49,041 bases of DNA, taken from the NCBI GenBank assembly GCA_029210645.1, contig JARGFT010000004.1:1-49041 (forward strand), written 5' to 3'. The notes under the pieces were generated by a model. The model was given only the letters and a program-made list of their open reading frames with translations, did not search any database and was not told the DNA's origin. Of this stretch, positions 35,698 to 48,600 are shown one piece after another (positions within the stretch are counted from its first letter, which is position 1; each line of letters starts with the position of its first letter). A program made the translations under genes and the position numbers. Source of the DNA: Anaerosomatales bacterium (GTDB lineage Bacteria > Actinomycetota > Coriobacteriia > Anaerosomatales > SLCP01).

Positions 35698-37090
35698 GAT
35701 CGTCCCTGAGTTTGTGTCTGACGCGGCCCGCGTACTCGCCGGTGTCACCGTAGAGCTCCCTGTTCACGCGCACGTCGGGGCCACCGTCTGCGGATGCGAG
35801 CACCAGCACTTCGATACGCGGAAACAGTAATCGCAACGCGGCGAACCCTGCGACAAGGGCGAACGAGATGAGCACCGCAAGCGCCCAAGGTGTTCGCACC
35901 ATGCGAAACACGCCGTAGTACGGCATGCCACGGATCACGATCGCGTCGTTCCCGAGATCGACGGTGGACCCCACGGGCATCACGGTCGGCTCGAGTACCC
36001 TCCGCATCTCCCCGTTCGCAAGCACGCGTGATGCTGCGATCTCAACGTAGGGGTTCGAACGGTTGAAGGATTGGATGGTCGGAGCGCCCTCATTGTCGAC
36101 GTAGTCTCCGAAGACCCTCACGTCCAACCGGTAGGTGCGGGCCGCGGTCCCCGTGCCCAGCTGTGGTGAATCGAAGGTGTCCGCCGTCCCCGACGGGAAC
36201 GTGTTGGTGCGGTACACCCGCTCTTGGGACTCACCTTGCGGGGGTCTGAACTCAACGTCGAGGGAGTAGCCGAAGTCCTCGATCGCTACCCACGTAGTCG
36301 GATCGACGAGGAGGGGATTCCCGACCGACATCTGCCGCTGGCCGTCACCCTCAGACATGAGGGCTTCCAGTCGCGTGAACAGCAGCATGTCTTTGAAGAA
36401 CTCCACGTCGATGCGCTCAACTGAAAGCGGAGGCAGGGGGTTGCCGCCAAGCCTCGCGTAGACATCGCCCGAATCGGGATCGACGAACTGCTGTTCTTGG
36501 CCGAGGAAGGTCTCGCCTTCGGTGAGCGCGAACTTGACGATGGTCGGACCGCCATCAGCAAGGTAGAGAGTCATCGACACGACCAGGCCGACGAAGGCGA
36601 GATGCCAAGCCGAGCTGCACAGCGGTGCCCAGCGGTTCCGTACCCCCCAGACGAAGTCAGGCGCGCGCACGACTCGGCGAAATCCCAGCCGCTTCAGCCT
36701 TGCCGCCCAGACCTCGGCGTGCTCATCGGTGAGTTCGTTGCCGGCCGAATCAGTAGGTCTGGAGTTGACGGTAGGTCCGCTTCGAGCGCGCCGTACATTG
36801 CGCCCGACCCTGGGGACGATACAGCCCACCGTGCTGATCACGAGCAGCGCGTAGAGCACCTGAAAGAACGGCTCGCCCAGCACGATCGCACGGATCTGTG
36901 CCGACGGCAGTCCGTACAACTCGAACGGTACCACCCAGACCACGAGTAGCAGAAGCCACGCGGTCATCACTGCGGTGGCCAACCGACGAGAAGCGAGAAT
37001 CCCGGGCACAGCGGAAAGCGGTCCCCGGGTTCTCGGTGAAGTCGATCTCTCGTCGCGCTGGGGGTTCAGACCGTCTCGTTTCTCGCTCAC
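35687..37090 (-). CDS. ResB-2, second ResB-like maturation protein
   Basis: A 467-residue protein with ResB topology: membrane segments ATAVMTAWLLLLVVWVV, PFFQVLYALLVISTVGCIVPRVGRNVRRA and SSAWHLAFVGLVVSMTLYLA, a large extracytoplasmic domain, and a last helix ALAVLISFALVAGFAALRLLFPR. It diverges much from ResB-1. The histidine in SSAWHLAF replaces the one in VVLHASIL. GTG at 37090 shares one base with the cytochrome stop, so translation is coupled to the giant cytochrome. Partner of CcsA-2. Confidence 0.82.
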   Translation of the reverse strand: MSEKRDGLNPQRDERSTSPRTRGPLSAVPGILASRRLATAVMTAWLLLLVVWVVPFELYGLPSAQIRAIVLGEPFFQVLYALLVISTVGCIVPRVGRNVRRARSGPTVNSRPTDSAGNELTDEHAEVWAARLKRLGFRRVVRAPDFVWGVRNRWAPLCSSAWHLAFVGLVVSMTLYLADGGPTIVKFALTEGETFLGQEQQFVDPDSGDVYARLGGNPLPPLSVERIDVEFFKDMLLFTRLEALMSEGDGQRQMSVGNPLLVDPTTWVAIEDFGYSLDVEFRPPQGESQERVYRTNTFPSGTADTFDSPQLGTGTAARTYRLDVRVFGDYVDNEGAPTIQSFNRSNPYVEIAASRVLANGEMRRVLEPTVMPVGSTVDLGNDAIVIRGMPYYGVFRMVRTPWALAVLISFALVAGFAALRLLFPRIEVLVLASADGGPDVRVNRELYGDTGEYAGRVRHKLRDDRER

Positions 37091-39609
37091 TACGGGTTGT
37101 AGTAGTTCATGGCACTGCCCTGACCCCATACAGTACTGTGCTGCGTACACGAGCTGTAGCTGTCCGCTACATCGATGGTCGAGCAACCCGCGTCGCCCCC
37201 GTTGGCGTAGGCGTCCGTCAGGAGGTGTGCGTCCCATGAGGCGCCGTTCATGAACCGGGTACCCATGTTGTCGCCGACGAGCGTGCCGTTCTGCACCAAG
37301 CCTCCGGTGTTGTCCCCATCGCCACGAGTCATGGAGGTGCCATGGAGGAGACCCGACGCCGTCGCGCCGTCGTTCCCGCGTCCTCCGTGGCAGTTGTAGC
37401 AGCCTGTGGGCACGTTATACAGCTTGTCGCCGGCGTCACATGAGCTGTTCATGCCGCCGTCGTGATCGAGGCGCGAGAAGATGTCGGCCGTGCCTGCGCC
37501 CGTGATAGTGAGTCCGCGGTCGCCGTCTCCGTACACGTCACGGCGGTGGCAGTTGACGCAGAAGTTGCGAATCTGCTCTTCTTCGGCAGGCGTGTAGCCG
37601 ACGTTGTTCGGATAGACCACGCCCGAGACCGTCGTGACCTTGATGCCGGTGTTGATACCGCGCAGCAGCCAGCGATTGGCCGAACCGTGCGGGCCGTGGG
37701 ACCCTGTCGACGCGAGATCGTCGTCGTTGTTGTGGCAGTCCGAGCACGTCACAAGGCTCGTGGAGGTCCATCCGTCGACGAAGGTGTTCGTCAGGCGGAG
37801 CCCGGTGCTGGTCCCGTTCACGTTCCTGCGTGCGTTGGACGTGTCCCACACACTATCGTAGAGTCCAGCGGGAAGTCCCTTGCGGTCGTAGATGGTTGGA
37901 TTGCTCGGCTGGTTGCGGCCCGACGCGAACAGCGGGTGGTAGGCATAGTGCTGCGGGTTGAAGTCCTTGCCCACGTCCGTCATCGGGCCTGCGATGTTGC
38001 CGCCGCCATCCGGCGAGGTGACCGGGTTGTTGCCCTTGATCGACCCCGACGGGACGTTCGGCGGCGTGTTGTTGCCCCACGCATAGGCACTGTGGCACTT
38101 GAGGCACAGTTGCCACTCGTAGGTAACCGATGCGGTCTTGTTGTAGGTCGGTGCCGTGGGTGCGCCGATCGAACCGGTGCCGGTCCACTTACCGCTTGCA
38201 GACCCGCTGATATCGACGCCCCAGACGCCCTTGTTCGCGCCGGAGACGGGTACGCCGGTCGTGTTGCCACGAAGTGCCGTGTTGTCGTTCGGGAACACGT
38301 AGCTCGAGTCTTGCGCCTCATGCGGGTTGTGGCAGTCCTCGCACTCGACGTGCTTGCTCGCGTTGGACGTGCCCCACCAGCCGGAGCCCGTCGGACTCTG
38401 ACCGTTCACGGAACTCGGCGCAGCCGTATACTCATCGGCCTTATGGATGCCCGAGTAGCCGGCGACGTTGTGCTTGCTCGTCTTGGCGAACTGCGTCTGG
38501 ATGCCCGTGGTGCGGGCGGTCATCGTGCCCACGCCGTATCCGTCCGCAGTCCCGCCGCCGCTGTGGCAGACGTAGCACAGGTTCTCCTCGCTCGACGTGC
38601 TCGCCCCTGCCAGACTGGCGCCGAGTGCTTGCGCTATGCGGTTATCGGCCGAGTAGTGCGGAGCCAGTGTGAAGGTACCCTTCTGTCGGCCCGAAGGGGA
38701 ACCGTCATCGTGGCACTTGATGCAGTTCGCGAGGAACGGGCGGCCCGTGCCGTAGCCGACCTTTGCCGCGTCGTTGATCTGGTAGTCATGCGCCGAGGCG
38801 TCGTAGCCGGCATCGTTGAGCTGCGGCGTGGCTGCGGACGCTCCTGTACCGGCGCCAAGCGACGCCTGTCCCGTGTTCTTAGTGAGGCTACCGGTGCTGT
38901 GGCAGCTCATGCAGATGCTGTAGCCGCCCGCGCCGCCCTGATAGTCGGTGTTCTTGCCGAAGGCCCCACTCGGCGAGTCGTTGTATGAGCCGCGCAGGTT
39001 GCCTGCGGCAGTGTTGAAGTTGGCGTGATCGACGTGGCAGCTCCGACATTCCAGCGTGCCGGTGGTCGTGGGATATGCGGTGTTCCACGCGTCCGGATTC
39101 GCGGCATCCAGCACGTGGTGGTAGCTGCTCGTAGCGGTCGGCAGCATGTTGTCGAGTCGCTCGGTCGAGCCCACGCCATGGCAGACCAGGCAGTCATCGT
39201 TGCCCGCCCCGCCGCTGGGATTGTGGACGTTGGTGGCGCTGTCGGCGGTCATGGTGCCGTGGCAGTCGAAACAGTTGGCGGTGGTCGCGCCGACCAGGTG
39301 CTCCGCCGTGGTCGATGAAAGCTTGAGTTTGTTCGCACCCGTCCGGCTCAGGCCCTCGACGAGGTCGCCCGCCTTGATGCCGGCGGCGGCCGTGTAGCCC
39401 GTGCCGGTCGCGTTAGTGCCCTCACCGGCTGCCGTGGCGTGGCAGGTGAAGCAGAACAGGCGCACGCTGGCAGCGTCGCCAGCTGCGGCGCTGATTGCGC
39501 CGATTTCGGTCCCGTTGTCGCCGAGCAGGTACTTCGTACCGTTGATCATCGTCTCGACCATCAGGCCGTCGGGCTCGGCCGAGCCGTGCGGGTTGTGGCA
39601 GTCGTAGCA
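37090..39609 (-). repeat. Partial, degenerate super-repeat copy E (hemes 63-75)
   Basis: Hemes 63-72 follow the cycle. The order then breaks: long low-heme linkers (NPTIYDRKGLPAGLYDSVWD) and three final motifs, CSDCH, CVNCH and CYNCH, that do not match the cycle. It forms the C-terminal cap. Confidence 0.8.
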
Positions 39610-42600
39610 CGGCAGCCCCTGGCCGGCGCTGAGTGTGCCACCGGCGGTCTTGATCTGGTGACCGGCATTAGGGGCTGTGCTCGTGCCGCCATCGGCGACC
39701 GGGTAGTGCTGCTTGATATTCTTCGTCGACGGCGCGCCGTCGTGGCAGTTGAAGCACAGTGCGTAGCGATCGCTGCCGATGCTCGCAGGATCGAACTGTC
39801 CGACAAGCTCATCGTAGGTGTACGAGGTGCCGTGTACGTCATGGCAGTTCTTGCAGTCTCCGCCTGCGTAGGTTGAACCCGGCCAGACAACTGCGGAGCC
39901 CTTGTGGATGCCGTTTGCGCCGTCGTAGATGGCGGTGCCCGGCCACGTGCCTATGTTGGGGTAGCCATTGGCGAGACGCGTGTAGGTCGTGCCGGTGGCC
40001 GAGGTGTGGCACCCGGCGCACACGGTGTTGTCGTTGGCAGAGATCGTGGTCGTGCCGATCTTGTTCGTTGCGCTGACCGGATCGTATACGCCGAGCAGTT
40101 TCGCCGCGTTCGAGCCGTGGTTATCATGACACTCGGCGCACGTGACCTCTTCGCCGGGCCCGATCGCGCCCGTCTGACTCCAGTGGCCGCGCGCAGCGTT
40201 GGTGCTCTTGTTCATGAGCGCCTGGTCGCCACCCGCGATCGTCACCGTCGACGGGATGTAGGTCGTGCCGTTCACGGTATAGCTCGGCAGAGCGGCCGAC
40301 GAGTGGCACTTGAGGCAGAAGGCGGAGCGCTCGCTGTCACTCGAGTAGGCGATCGTGTTGTAGGTATTGGCCGGATCGGTGACCTTGCCGGTGCTCGTGT
40401 CGACCACGTGCGGGTTGTGGCAGTTCGCACACTCGACCGAGTTTCCGCCTGCGGCCACCACCGGGTGCTTGGAGGTCAGGCCGAACTGCGCCTGGGTCGA
40501 ACGAGCCGCCTGGGTCATCGGCTGAACGCCGTAGTAGTCGTTGCCGGCCGTGACTCCGGTGTGGCAGCCGTAGCAGTGCGACTCCGAGAGCGGGTCGGTC
40601 AGGGCGCCCCCGAGGGCGGAAAGGATACGGCGCTCGGCCGACCAGTGCGGCCCGAACCGATACGTCGAGATCTGGAAGTCCTTGTACGTTGGGCTGTTCT
40701 CGTCGTTGTGGCACTTCGAACAGTTGGCGTTGAACGTGGTCGAGTCACCGAACTGGGATGTGGCGTAGTAGTCGTGCGCCGACGCGCCGTACTGATTCGC
40801 GCCTCCACCCGCAACGATCTTCGGTGTCGCCGTCGAGCCATCGCTCTTCTGATCGGTACCGACCTGCTTGGTCAGACTCGCCGCGTGGCATTCCGTGCAC
40901 ACGCCGCTGTCGCCGACAGAGTCGTAGTCGACTGCGGCCGAGGTCTCGACAGACATGCCGGATCGCAGGTTGCCCGACTTGCTGCCGTTGAACTTGTCGT
41001 GATCCACGTGACAGCTCAAGCAGTACACGTCGGTGGAGGAGGTCGGGTAGCTTCCGCTCGCGAAGGCCTTGTCACCGTCGTTGGTGGCACTGCCCATGAC
41101 GTGGTGGTAGACCGTGGCCCGGCTCGAACCGGTCTTCGCACCGATGCCGTCTTCCATGTACGTCTGGTAGGTCCCGTGGCACGTGTAGCAGTCCGAACCG
41201 CCGTTCGAGATGCCGCCGCTCGGGTTGTGGACGTTGTTGCCTGAGAGCGACGCGTAGTCGTTCCCGTGACATCCGTAGCAGCTCTGAGTCGTGTCGCCTT
41301 CGTTGTGACCGGACTGCGCCGGCAGGTGAAGAACCGTCGACGTAGTGCGGTCGATGCCTTCCACCTCAGCGCCCGCAGTGATGACCACCATGGCGGAGCC
41401 GTCCCAGCCCTTGGTGGTATCTGCGGTCGTGTGGCAGGTGAAGCAGAAGTTGCGCACGTTGTTGGGATCCGCTGCCTGATTGGCGGGGCTCATGAGGATC
41501 TCGCCCGCCGCATCGCCGACGAGCACGTTGGTGATCCCGTCGATCGCCGAGACGATCGTCAGGCCATAGGATGCACTCGCCGAGCCGTGCGGGTTGTGGC
41601 AGTTGTAGCATGGCAGGACGCCTCCGACCGGCAACGTGCCGCCGGCCGTCTTCATCTCATGTCCGCTTCCGCCCGCCGAACCGCCCACGCTCGACGGGTA
41701 GTACGTCTTGATGTTGCGGGTCGCGGGGCCGTCGGTGTCGTGACAGTTGAAGCAGAACGTGAAATCGCTCGCCGAGTAGCCGTTCACGCCGTGGGTTCCG
41801 ACTGCGTCTTCAGTGCGCAGCTCGTCACGCACGTTGGCCGTCCCGTGCACGTCGTGGCAGTTCTTGCAGTCACCGCCGAGATACGCCTTGCCCGGCCAAA
41901 CCGCATTGGTCGTGTTGTGCATACTGCCAGTGCTGTTCACGGGGTCGTACGACAAGCTGTAGACGGTCGAACCCGGCCACGTGCCATCGATGGGGTAGCC
42001 GTCAACCGGGTCACGAGTGCCCGACGGGAAGCTGCTCGACGCCGAGGTATGGCAGGCGAAGCACACCGTGGTGTTGTTGCCGGTGATGGCGGCCCCGTTG
42101 ATCTTGTTCGCCGCGGTGGCCGGGTCGTATGCGCCCAGCATCTTCGCATAGCTGGACCCGTGCTTGGCGTGACAGACGCCACACGAGCTGATCTCGCCGG
42201 AGCCGATGGAACCGCTCGCGCTCCAGTGACCGCGAGTACCGTACGTCGACTTGTCCATCAGGGCCTGGTCACCCGCTGCGATGGTCACCGTGGACGGAAC
42301 GTATGTCGTGTCGTTGACCGTGGTGGCCGGAACCAGTGCGTCCGAGTGGCACTTCAGGCAGAAGGTCGCCTTCTCCGCCTCGGTACCGTAGGCAACGGTG
42401 TTGTAGGTGTTGGCCGGGTCGGTGACCTTGCCGGTGCCAGCGGTGACCACGTGCGGGTTGTGGCAGTTCGCACACTCGACCGAGTTGCCGCCTGTCGCGA
42501 CCACCGGGTGCGTGTATGCCAGCCCGAACTGTGCCTGGGTCGAACGCGCAGCCTGGGTCATCGACTGAACGCCGTAGTAGTCGTTGCCGGCCGTGCCTCC

Positions 42601-45600
42601 GGTGTGGCAGCCATAGCAGTGCGTCTCCGAGAGCGGATCGGTCAGGGTACCGCCGAGCGCGGAGAGGATGCGGCGCTCGGCCGACCAGTGCGTTCCGAAC
42701 TTGTTGGCCGATGTCTGGAACACCTTGTACGCGGGATCGTTCTCATCGTTATGACACTTCGAGCAGTTCGCCTTGAAGGTCGTCGCATCGTCGAAGGTCG
42801 ATGTCGCAGTGTAGTTGTGTGCGGAAGCGCCGAACTGGTTGGCGCCGGCTCCCGCAACGATCTTGGGAGTAGCCGTCGAGCCGTCGTCCTTCTGCTCGGT
42901 CCCCATGCCCTGCTTCGTCAGGCTCGTCGCATGACAGCTGGTGCAGATACCGGCGTTCGAGTTCGTGGAGTAGTCGGTGTCCGCGCTGGCCGAACCCGAG
43001 CTGTTGGTGATATCGGAACGCAGGTTGGTGGCGTTCGACGCATTGAAGTAGTTGTGGTCCGTGTGGCAGCTGACGCAGTACACGTCGGACGTCGAGGTCG
43101 GGTAGCTGCCCGCATTCGGAGCGATGTCGCCCTCGCCCGCCGCTCCACCGAGGACGTGGTGGTAGACGGTCGCGTTGTTGGCGCCGGTGGCCGAGCCACT
43201 GTCGTCCTCCATGTAGCTCTGATACCCGGTGTGACAGGTGTAGCACGAAAGCCCACCCGGTGATACGCCGCCGGCCGGGTTGTGCGGGTTGTTGCCCGGT
43301 CCGTTGAGGTGACACTGGTAACAGCTCTGCAGGTCCGTGCTGCTGTGGCCGGTCACCGACGGGAGCTTGAGGCCGCTGCCGTCGCTGCCGTCGCGGCGCA
43401 GGCCCTCGACGGTGGTTGTGCTCACACCGGAATACGCGCCGCCCGTCCAGCCGACGGCGGTGTCTGACGTCGCGTGGCAGGTGAAGCAGAACTCGCGCAC
43501 ACCGGAGTCGTCAGACACGTCGATCTCGCCCGCAACGTCACCGATGTCGCGCACCTGCAACATGAACTGCCCGCGCGATCCATGCGGATTGTGGCAGTTG
43601 TAGCACGGCATCGCGTCGCCCACGGCCAGGTTCCCGCCGACCGTCTTGATCTGATGGCCCGCGTTGTCGCCGGTTCCGGTGCCGCCAGCTGCCACCGGGT
43701 AGTACTGTTCGATGTTCGAGGTCGCGAAGCCGGGGGTCCCGGCATCCGCCCCGTGGCACTTGAAGCACATCGTGAACTCGGCATCGGAGTAGACGTACGT
43801 GCCCGAAGCGTCCTCCGAGCGCAGCTGGTCGTACGTGTTGGCCGTACCGTGGACGTTGTGACAGTTCTTGCAGTCACCGGCAGCGTACGTGGTACCCGGC
43901 CAGGACGCCGTCAGGTGACCGTTGCCCGTGTGTGCCGTGGCGTTGTACGCCGAAGTGTACGGCGCCTCACCCGGCCACGTGCCGTCCATCAGGTAGCCGG
44001 TCCCGGCCTCTCGCTGAGCCTCTCCTGCGGGGAAGCTCGACGAGGCTGTGCTGTGACACGCCACACACACCGTGTTGTCGTTCGCAGTGATGACGTGGTT
44101 GTTGATGCGGCTCGAGTTGTCGGACCACGTGAACTCGCCGAGCAGCTTGGGTGCATTCGAACCGTGATTGTCGTGACAGCTCGCACACGGAACGACCTCG
44201 ATAGACGAGATGGATCCGCTCGCCGACCAGTGGCCCCGCGATGCATATGCCGTCTTGTCGTGTGCGGCAGCGTCTGCCGGATCGACGGTCACCGACTGCG
44301 GCACGTAGGCAGTGCCGTCCACCTGATACGCCGGGAGCGTGCTGTCATGGCACTTCAGGCAGAACGCTGCCTGCTCTGCCGCGCTTCCATACGCAGTAGT
44401 GTTGTAGGTGTTCTCAGGATCGACGACGCGATCGGCCGAGGACACCACGTGCGTGTTGTGGCAGTTGACGCAGGTGACCTGGTTCCCGCCGACGCTCTCG
44501 ACCGGATGGCTTGACGCGCCGACCCATCTGAATTGCAGGTAGACCTTCTCGGCGAGCGGCGTCATCGCCGCACCTGACGTGCCGTACCAGTCGTAACCCG
44601 CCGTCGTCTTCGCATCAGGGAACGAACCCACGGGTGCGTGACACCCGTAGCAATCCCACTCGCCCGCCGGATCGGATGGCGTCACGCCGAAGGCCGTCAA
44701 GATGCGACGCACCGCCGAGAAGTGCGGACCGAACTTGTTCTCGCTCGTCTGGAAGCCCTTGTAGCCCCCGATGTCCTCATCGTTGTGACACTTCGAGCAG
44801 TTGGCCTTGAAAGAGGTCGCGTCGTCGAAGGTCGAGGCCACTGAGTAGTTGTGCGCCGAGCTCGGAAAGTCGGTGCCACTGATGGCGGGCGTGCGTGTGG
44901 ATGCATCGCTGCTGTTGCCGTTGGCGCTCGACTTCTGGTTCGTCACGTCCTTGACGAGCGACACGCTGTGACAGCCGACGCATACGCCCGTGCCGCCACC
45001 GCCGGCCGGGAAGTCGGTATCAGCCGCTCCAGAGCTCGCCGACAGATCCGCACGCAGGTTGGAGGCCTTCGACGAGTTGAACGTGTCGTGATCGACGTGG
45101 CAGCTCATGCAGTACACGTCGGTGCCGGCACCGGGATACGACCCGACCGTCGACGTGTCGTCACCGCTGTACGTACCGCCACCCGTGCCGAGCACGTGGT
45201 GGTAGTAGCTGGTGCGGTCCGTGCCGTCCGCATCCATGGTCTCCTGGTATGCCTTGTGGCACGTGTAGCACTCGATGCCGCCCGCCGAGACGCCGCCCGA
45301 TGGCTCGTGCGGGTCCATATGGCAGTTGAAACAGTCGCTGGTGTTCGTTTCGGTGTGGTCGGCGAGCGCCGGCAGGAGCAGCTTGTACGAGGAGCTGTCA
45401 CGCATGATGCCCTCTACCGTGTCGTCTACGCCGACGGTGACCGTCGCGTACGCCGAACCATTCCAGCCTGTGTGCGTATCGGACGTGAGGTGGCAGGCGA
45501 AGCAGAACTTGCGCACGCCAGGCCCATCCGAGAGGTCGAACGCATCGGTGACCTCATCGCCGATGTTGCGGACCTGCAACATGAAGGGCGAGCTCGAGCC

Positions 45601-48600
45601 GTGCGGGTTGTGGCAGTCGTAGCACGGGACCGCGTCGCCCTGCGAAAGGGTGGCACCTGGTAGCCCGGACGTGTCGGACAGCACCCGGTGGCCAGCCCTC
45701 GTGCCGGTGCTCGTGCCGCCGACGCTCCCAGGGTACAGCGCCTTGATGTTCGCAACGGCCGGCGAGCCGTCGTGGCAGTTGAAGCAGAGCGTCAGGTCGT
45801 CGCTCGAGAACCCGTACACGCCTTCCGTACCGGACGGGTCCTCGGTGCGCAGCTGGTCGTAGTCGTTAGCCGTCCCATGCACGTCGTGGCAGTTCTTGCA
45901 GTCGCCCGCCACATACGTCCTGCCCGGCCAGACGGCCCCGAGGTGCCCATTACCCGTGTTCGTGCCGACATTATATGCGGTGTCGTACGTGGCCTGCCCC
46001 GGCCACGGGCCGGTGGTGGGGTAGCCGGTACCGTCGTACGTGAAAACACCGCCGGAGCCTGCCGTATGGCAGGCGTAGCACACCGTGTTGTTGTTGCCTG
46101 TGACCGGCGATCCGCTGATCGTCGGAGTACCGGTCACGTCGTTGCTGACGCCGATGAGCGACGGGTATATGGAGCCGTGGTTGTCGTGACACGTCGAGCA
46201 CTGCAACGCAATCGTCTGAGCAGTCGATGAGGTGTCCGCCGCCACTGCGTTGAAGTGGCTGCGCCCGACGTACTTGGACTTGTCGGGCCGCTCGCTCGGG
46301 TTCGGGTTCGCCTGTGAGGCCGCAGGGATGAACACGTCGTACGGCACGTACGTCGTACCGTCGTTGACCTTCGTCGGCGTTGCGCCGTCATGACACCTCA
46401 GACAGTAATTGCGGTTGGTGGCGTACTGCGTATCCGCCGACGGGTCTGTGTAGTAGACGCTCGGGCCCCCGGACGCCGGACCGCCGCCGACAAGCGTGTT
46501 GTCCGGGTCCTGGGCGACACCATCACCGGAGAAGCCGAGATCGGGCTCCGTCTTGTGAACGTTGTGGCAGTTCACGCACTCGACTCGTGCAGTCGTCGTC
46601 CCGTCCCCGTCAATCGGATGTCTGGAGACGATCGCAGCGTTCGTGAAGAGGCCCTTGAGGTTGAGCGCGCTGCTCCACATCTCGTCCATCTGGAGTCCGG
46701 TGCCGTAGAAGTCGGAGCCGAAACTCCCGTACGCAATCCCACCGTTGGGGTTGTACGGACCCACCACCTCGAAACTGCGGCTGTGGCACAGCCAGCACAG
46801 CTGCTCCTGCGGGTCCTCGGCGAATCCCCCTTGCCCACCGTCGGTCTGGAGAGCGCTGAGACTGGAGTCGTGCGCGCCGAACTCGTATGGTCCGGTCTGG
46901 AACGCCTTCGTGTACTCGTCGTTATGGCACTTCACGCAGTTCGCGTCAAAGGTCGAGCCGTCGGTCGTAAACGTTGCGGTTGCCGAGATGTAGTTGTGCG
47001 CGGAGTAGTAGTAGGTGTCGGGCGGAACCAGCAGGGTCTGGGGGAACCGGTCCTGCGACGACTTCCGGTTCGCTGTGTTCTTGGTCATCTGCACGCGGTG
47101 ACAGCTCACGCATACGCCCCCCGAAACGGGGTCATCCTGATCGTGGTCCCGGTTCACGTAGGTCGAGCCGTCGGACTTGTTTGGCTGGACGCCCGCACTC
47201 GACCTGAGGTTCTGCGCTCGGCCGCCGGTGTGGGCGGGGTCTGTGTTGATCCCCGGATCGAAGTAGTCGTGATCCACGTGGCAGACCAGGCACGTACGGC
47301 GACTGTCACTCGCGGTCAGCGATCCGGGATCCGGAATCGACGGGTATGGAGTAGCCACATCCGAGGCCATGTAGTGGTGGTACGAGTTGGGAGACTGCAT
47401 CGACTGGTAGTCGTGGCAGGTGAAACAGTCGAGGCCGCCGAGGGATGCGCCCGGCCCGGGGTTGTGGACGTTGTATCCGCCCCCAGTGTAGTCCTTGCCA
47501 TGGCAATCGCTGCATGAACCCGTGTCCTCCCACCCGTGACCGGTCACACTCGGGAGACGCAGCACGGAACCGTCCGACCCGTCACGTTGCAGACCTTCGA
47601 CCGTTTGGATACCGACCGCCTCGTAGCTGAGAGTGTCGCTGTTCCAGACGCGACCGTCCCAGCTCGAGTGACACGAGAAGCAGAACCTGCGGGTGCCCGA
47701 CGCGCTCGAGGTCCCGAGGTCGGCTCCGAGCTCATCGGAGATCAACCAGGCGTTGCCGCGCGAGGAACCGTGCGGGTTATGGCAGTCGTAGCACGGCAGC
47801 GGGGATCCCACAGGCAGCGTCCCGCCTGCTGTCTTGATGCGGTGCCCCGAGTTGGTATCGCCTGCCGTCACGAACTGCTTGATGTCAGCAGGCCGGGTCT
47901 CCAGCTCGCTCGGCGTCACGCCGCCGTGGCAGTAGAAGCACGATGCAGCGTAGGTACCGTTCGCCTGGTCGGTGAGGACGGTAGCCGTGGTCGTCGGGCG
48001 GAACGTGTCCCGAAGACCGTCGTAGCCGTTCGGTCCCCCGTGCGCAGCGTGGCAATACAGACATGAGCCTACCGGACGATTCACTGCGGTGCCTGATGGC
48101 GGTATCAGGTCGTGAGCGTTCTTGGCGGGGTCGCCGTAGATCGTCGGACCCGGGAACGTGCCGAGGACCGGGTATCCGGTTGCATCTCGCGTGGGAACTG
48201 CAGGGTAGCCGACTCCGTACCAATCGTCAGAGTCATTGTGGCACGCCTCACACCACGAGTTGTCGGTGGTCGTGGGCTCGACGCTGCCGTTGACCGTGAC
48301 GATCATCTTCTTGGGCAGCTTCGCGTTTAGCGTGGAGTCGCTGTGAACCGAGTGGCATCCGGCACAATCATTCGTGAGTTCGCCGGCAACCGGTGGCGAA
48401 GAGATTGTACTCGGCAGTGCCCACTCGAGAGTGTGTCCGCTCGAAAGGCCAAACGAGTCGGTCGGCCCGTCCGCGACATTGCTGCCGGAACTCCTGCCGT
48501 CATGGCAGTTGTAGCACACCACGTACTGGCCGACCGGAGTACCACCGGTGTCGCGCAGCAGGTTGTCGGCTGCGGCGACATGCGGCACGTGGCACCAGGA

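Noticed and set aside
37462-48066. Long plus-strand open frames opposite the giant cytochrome (for example 41266-43263, 665 codons)
   Set aside because: They are mirror images of the heme repeats, full of Arg/Val/Ala runs, with no family match; the GC-rich repeat keeps the opposite strand free of stops.
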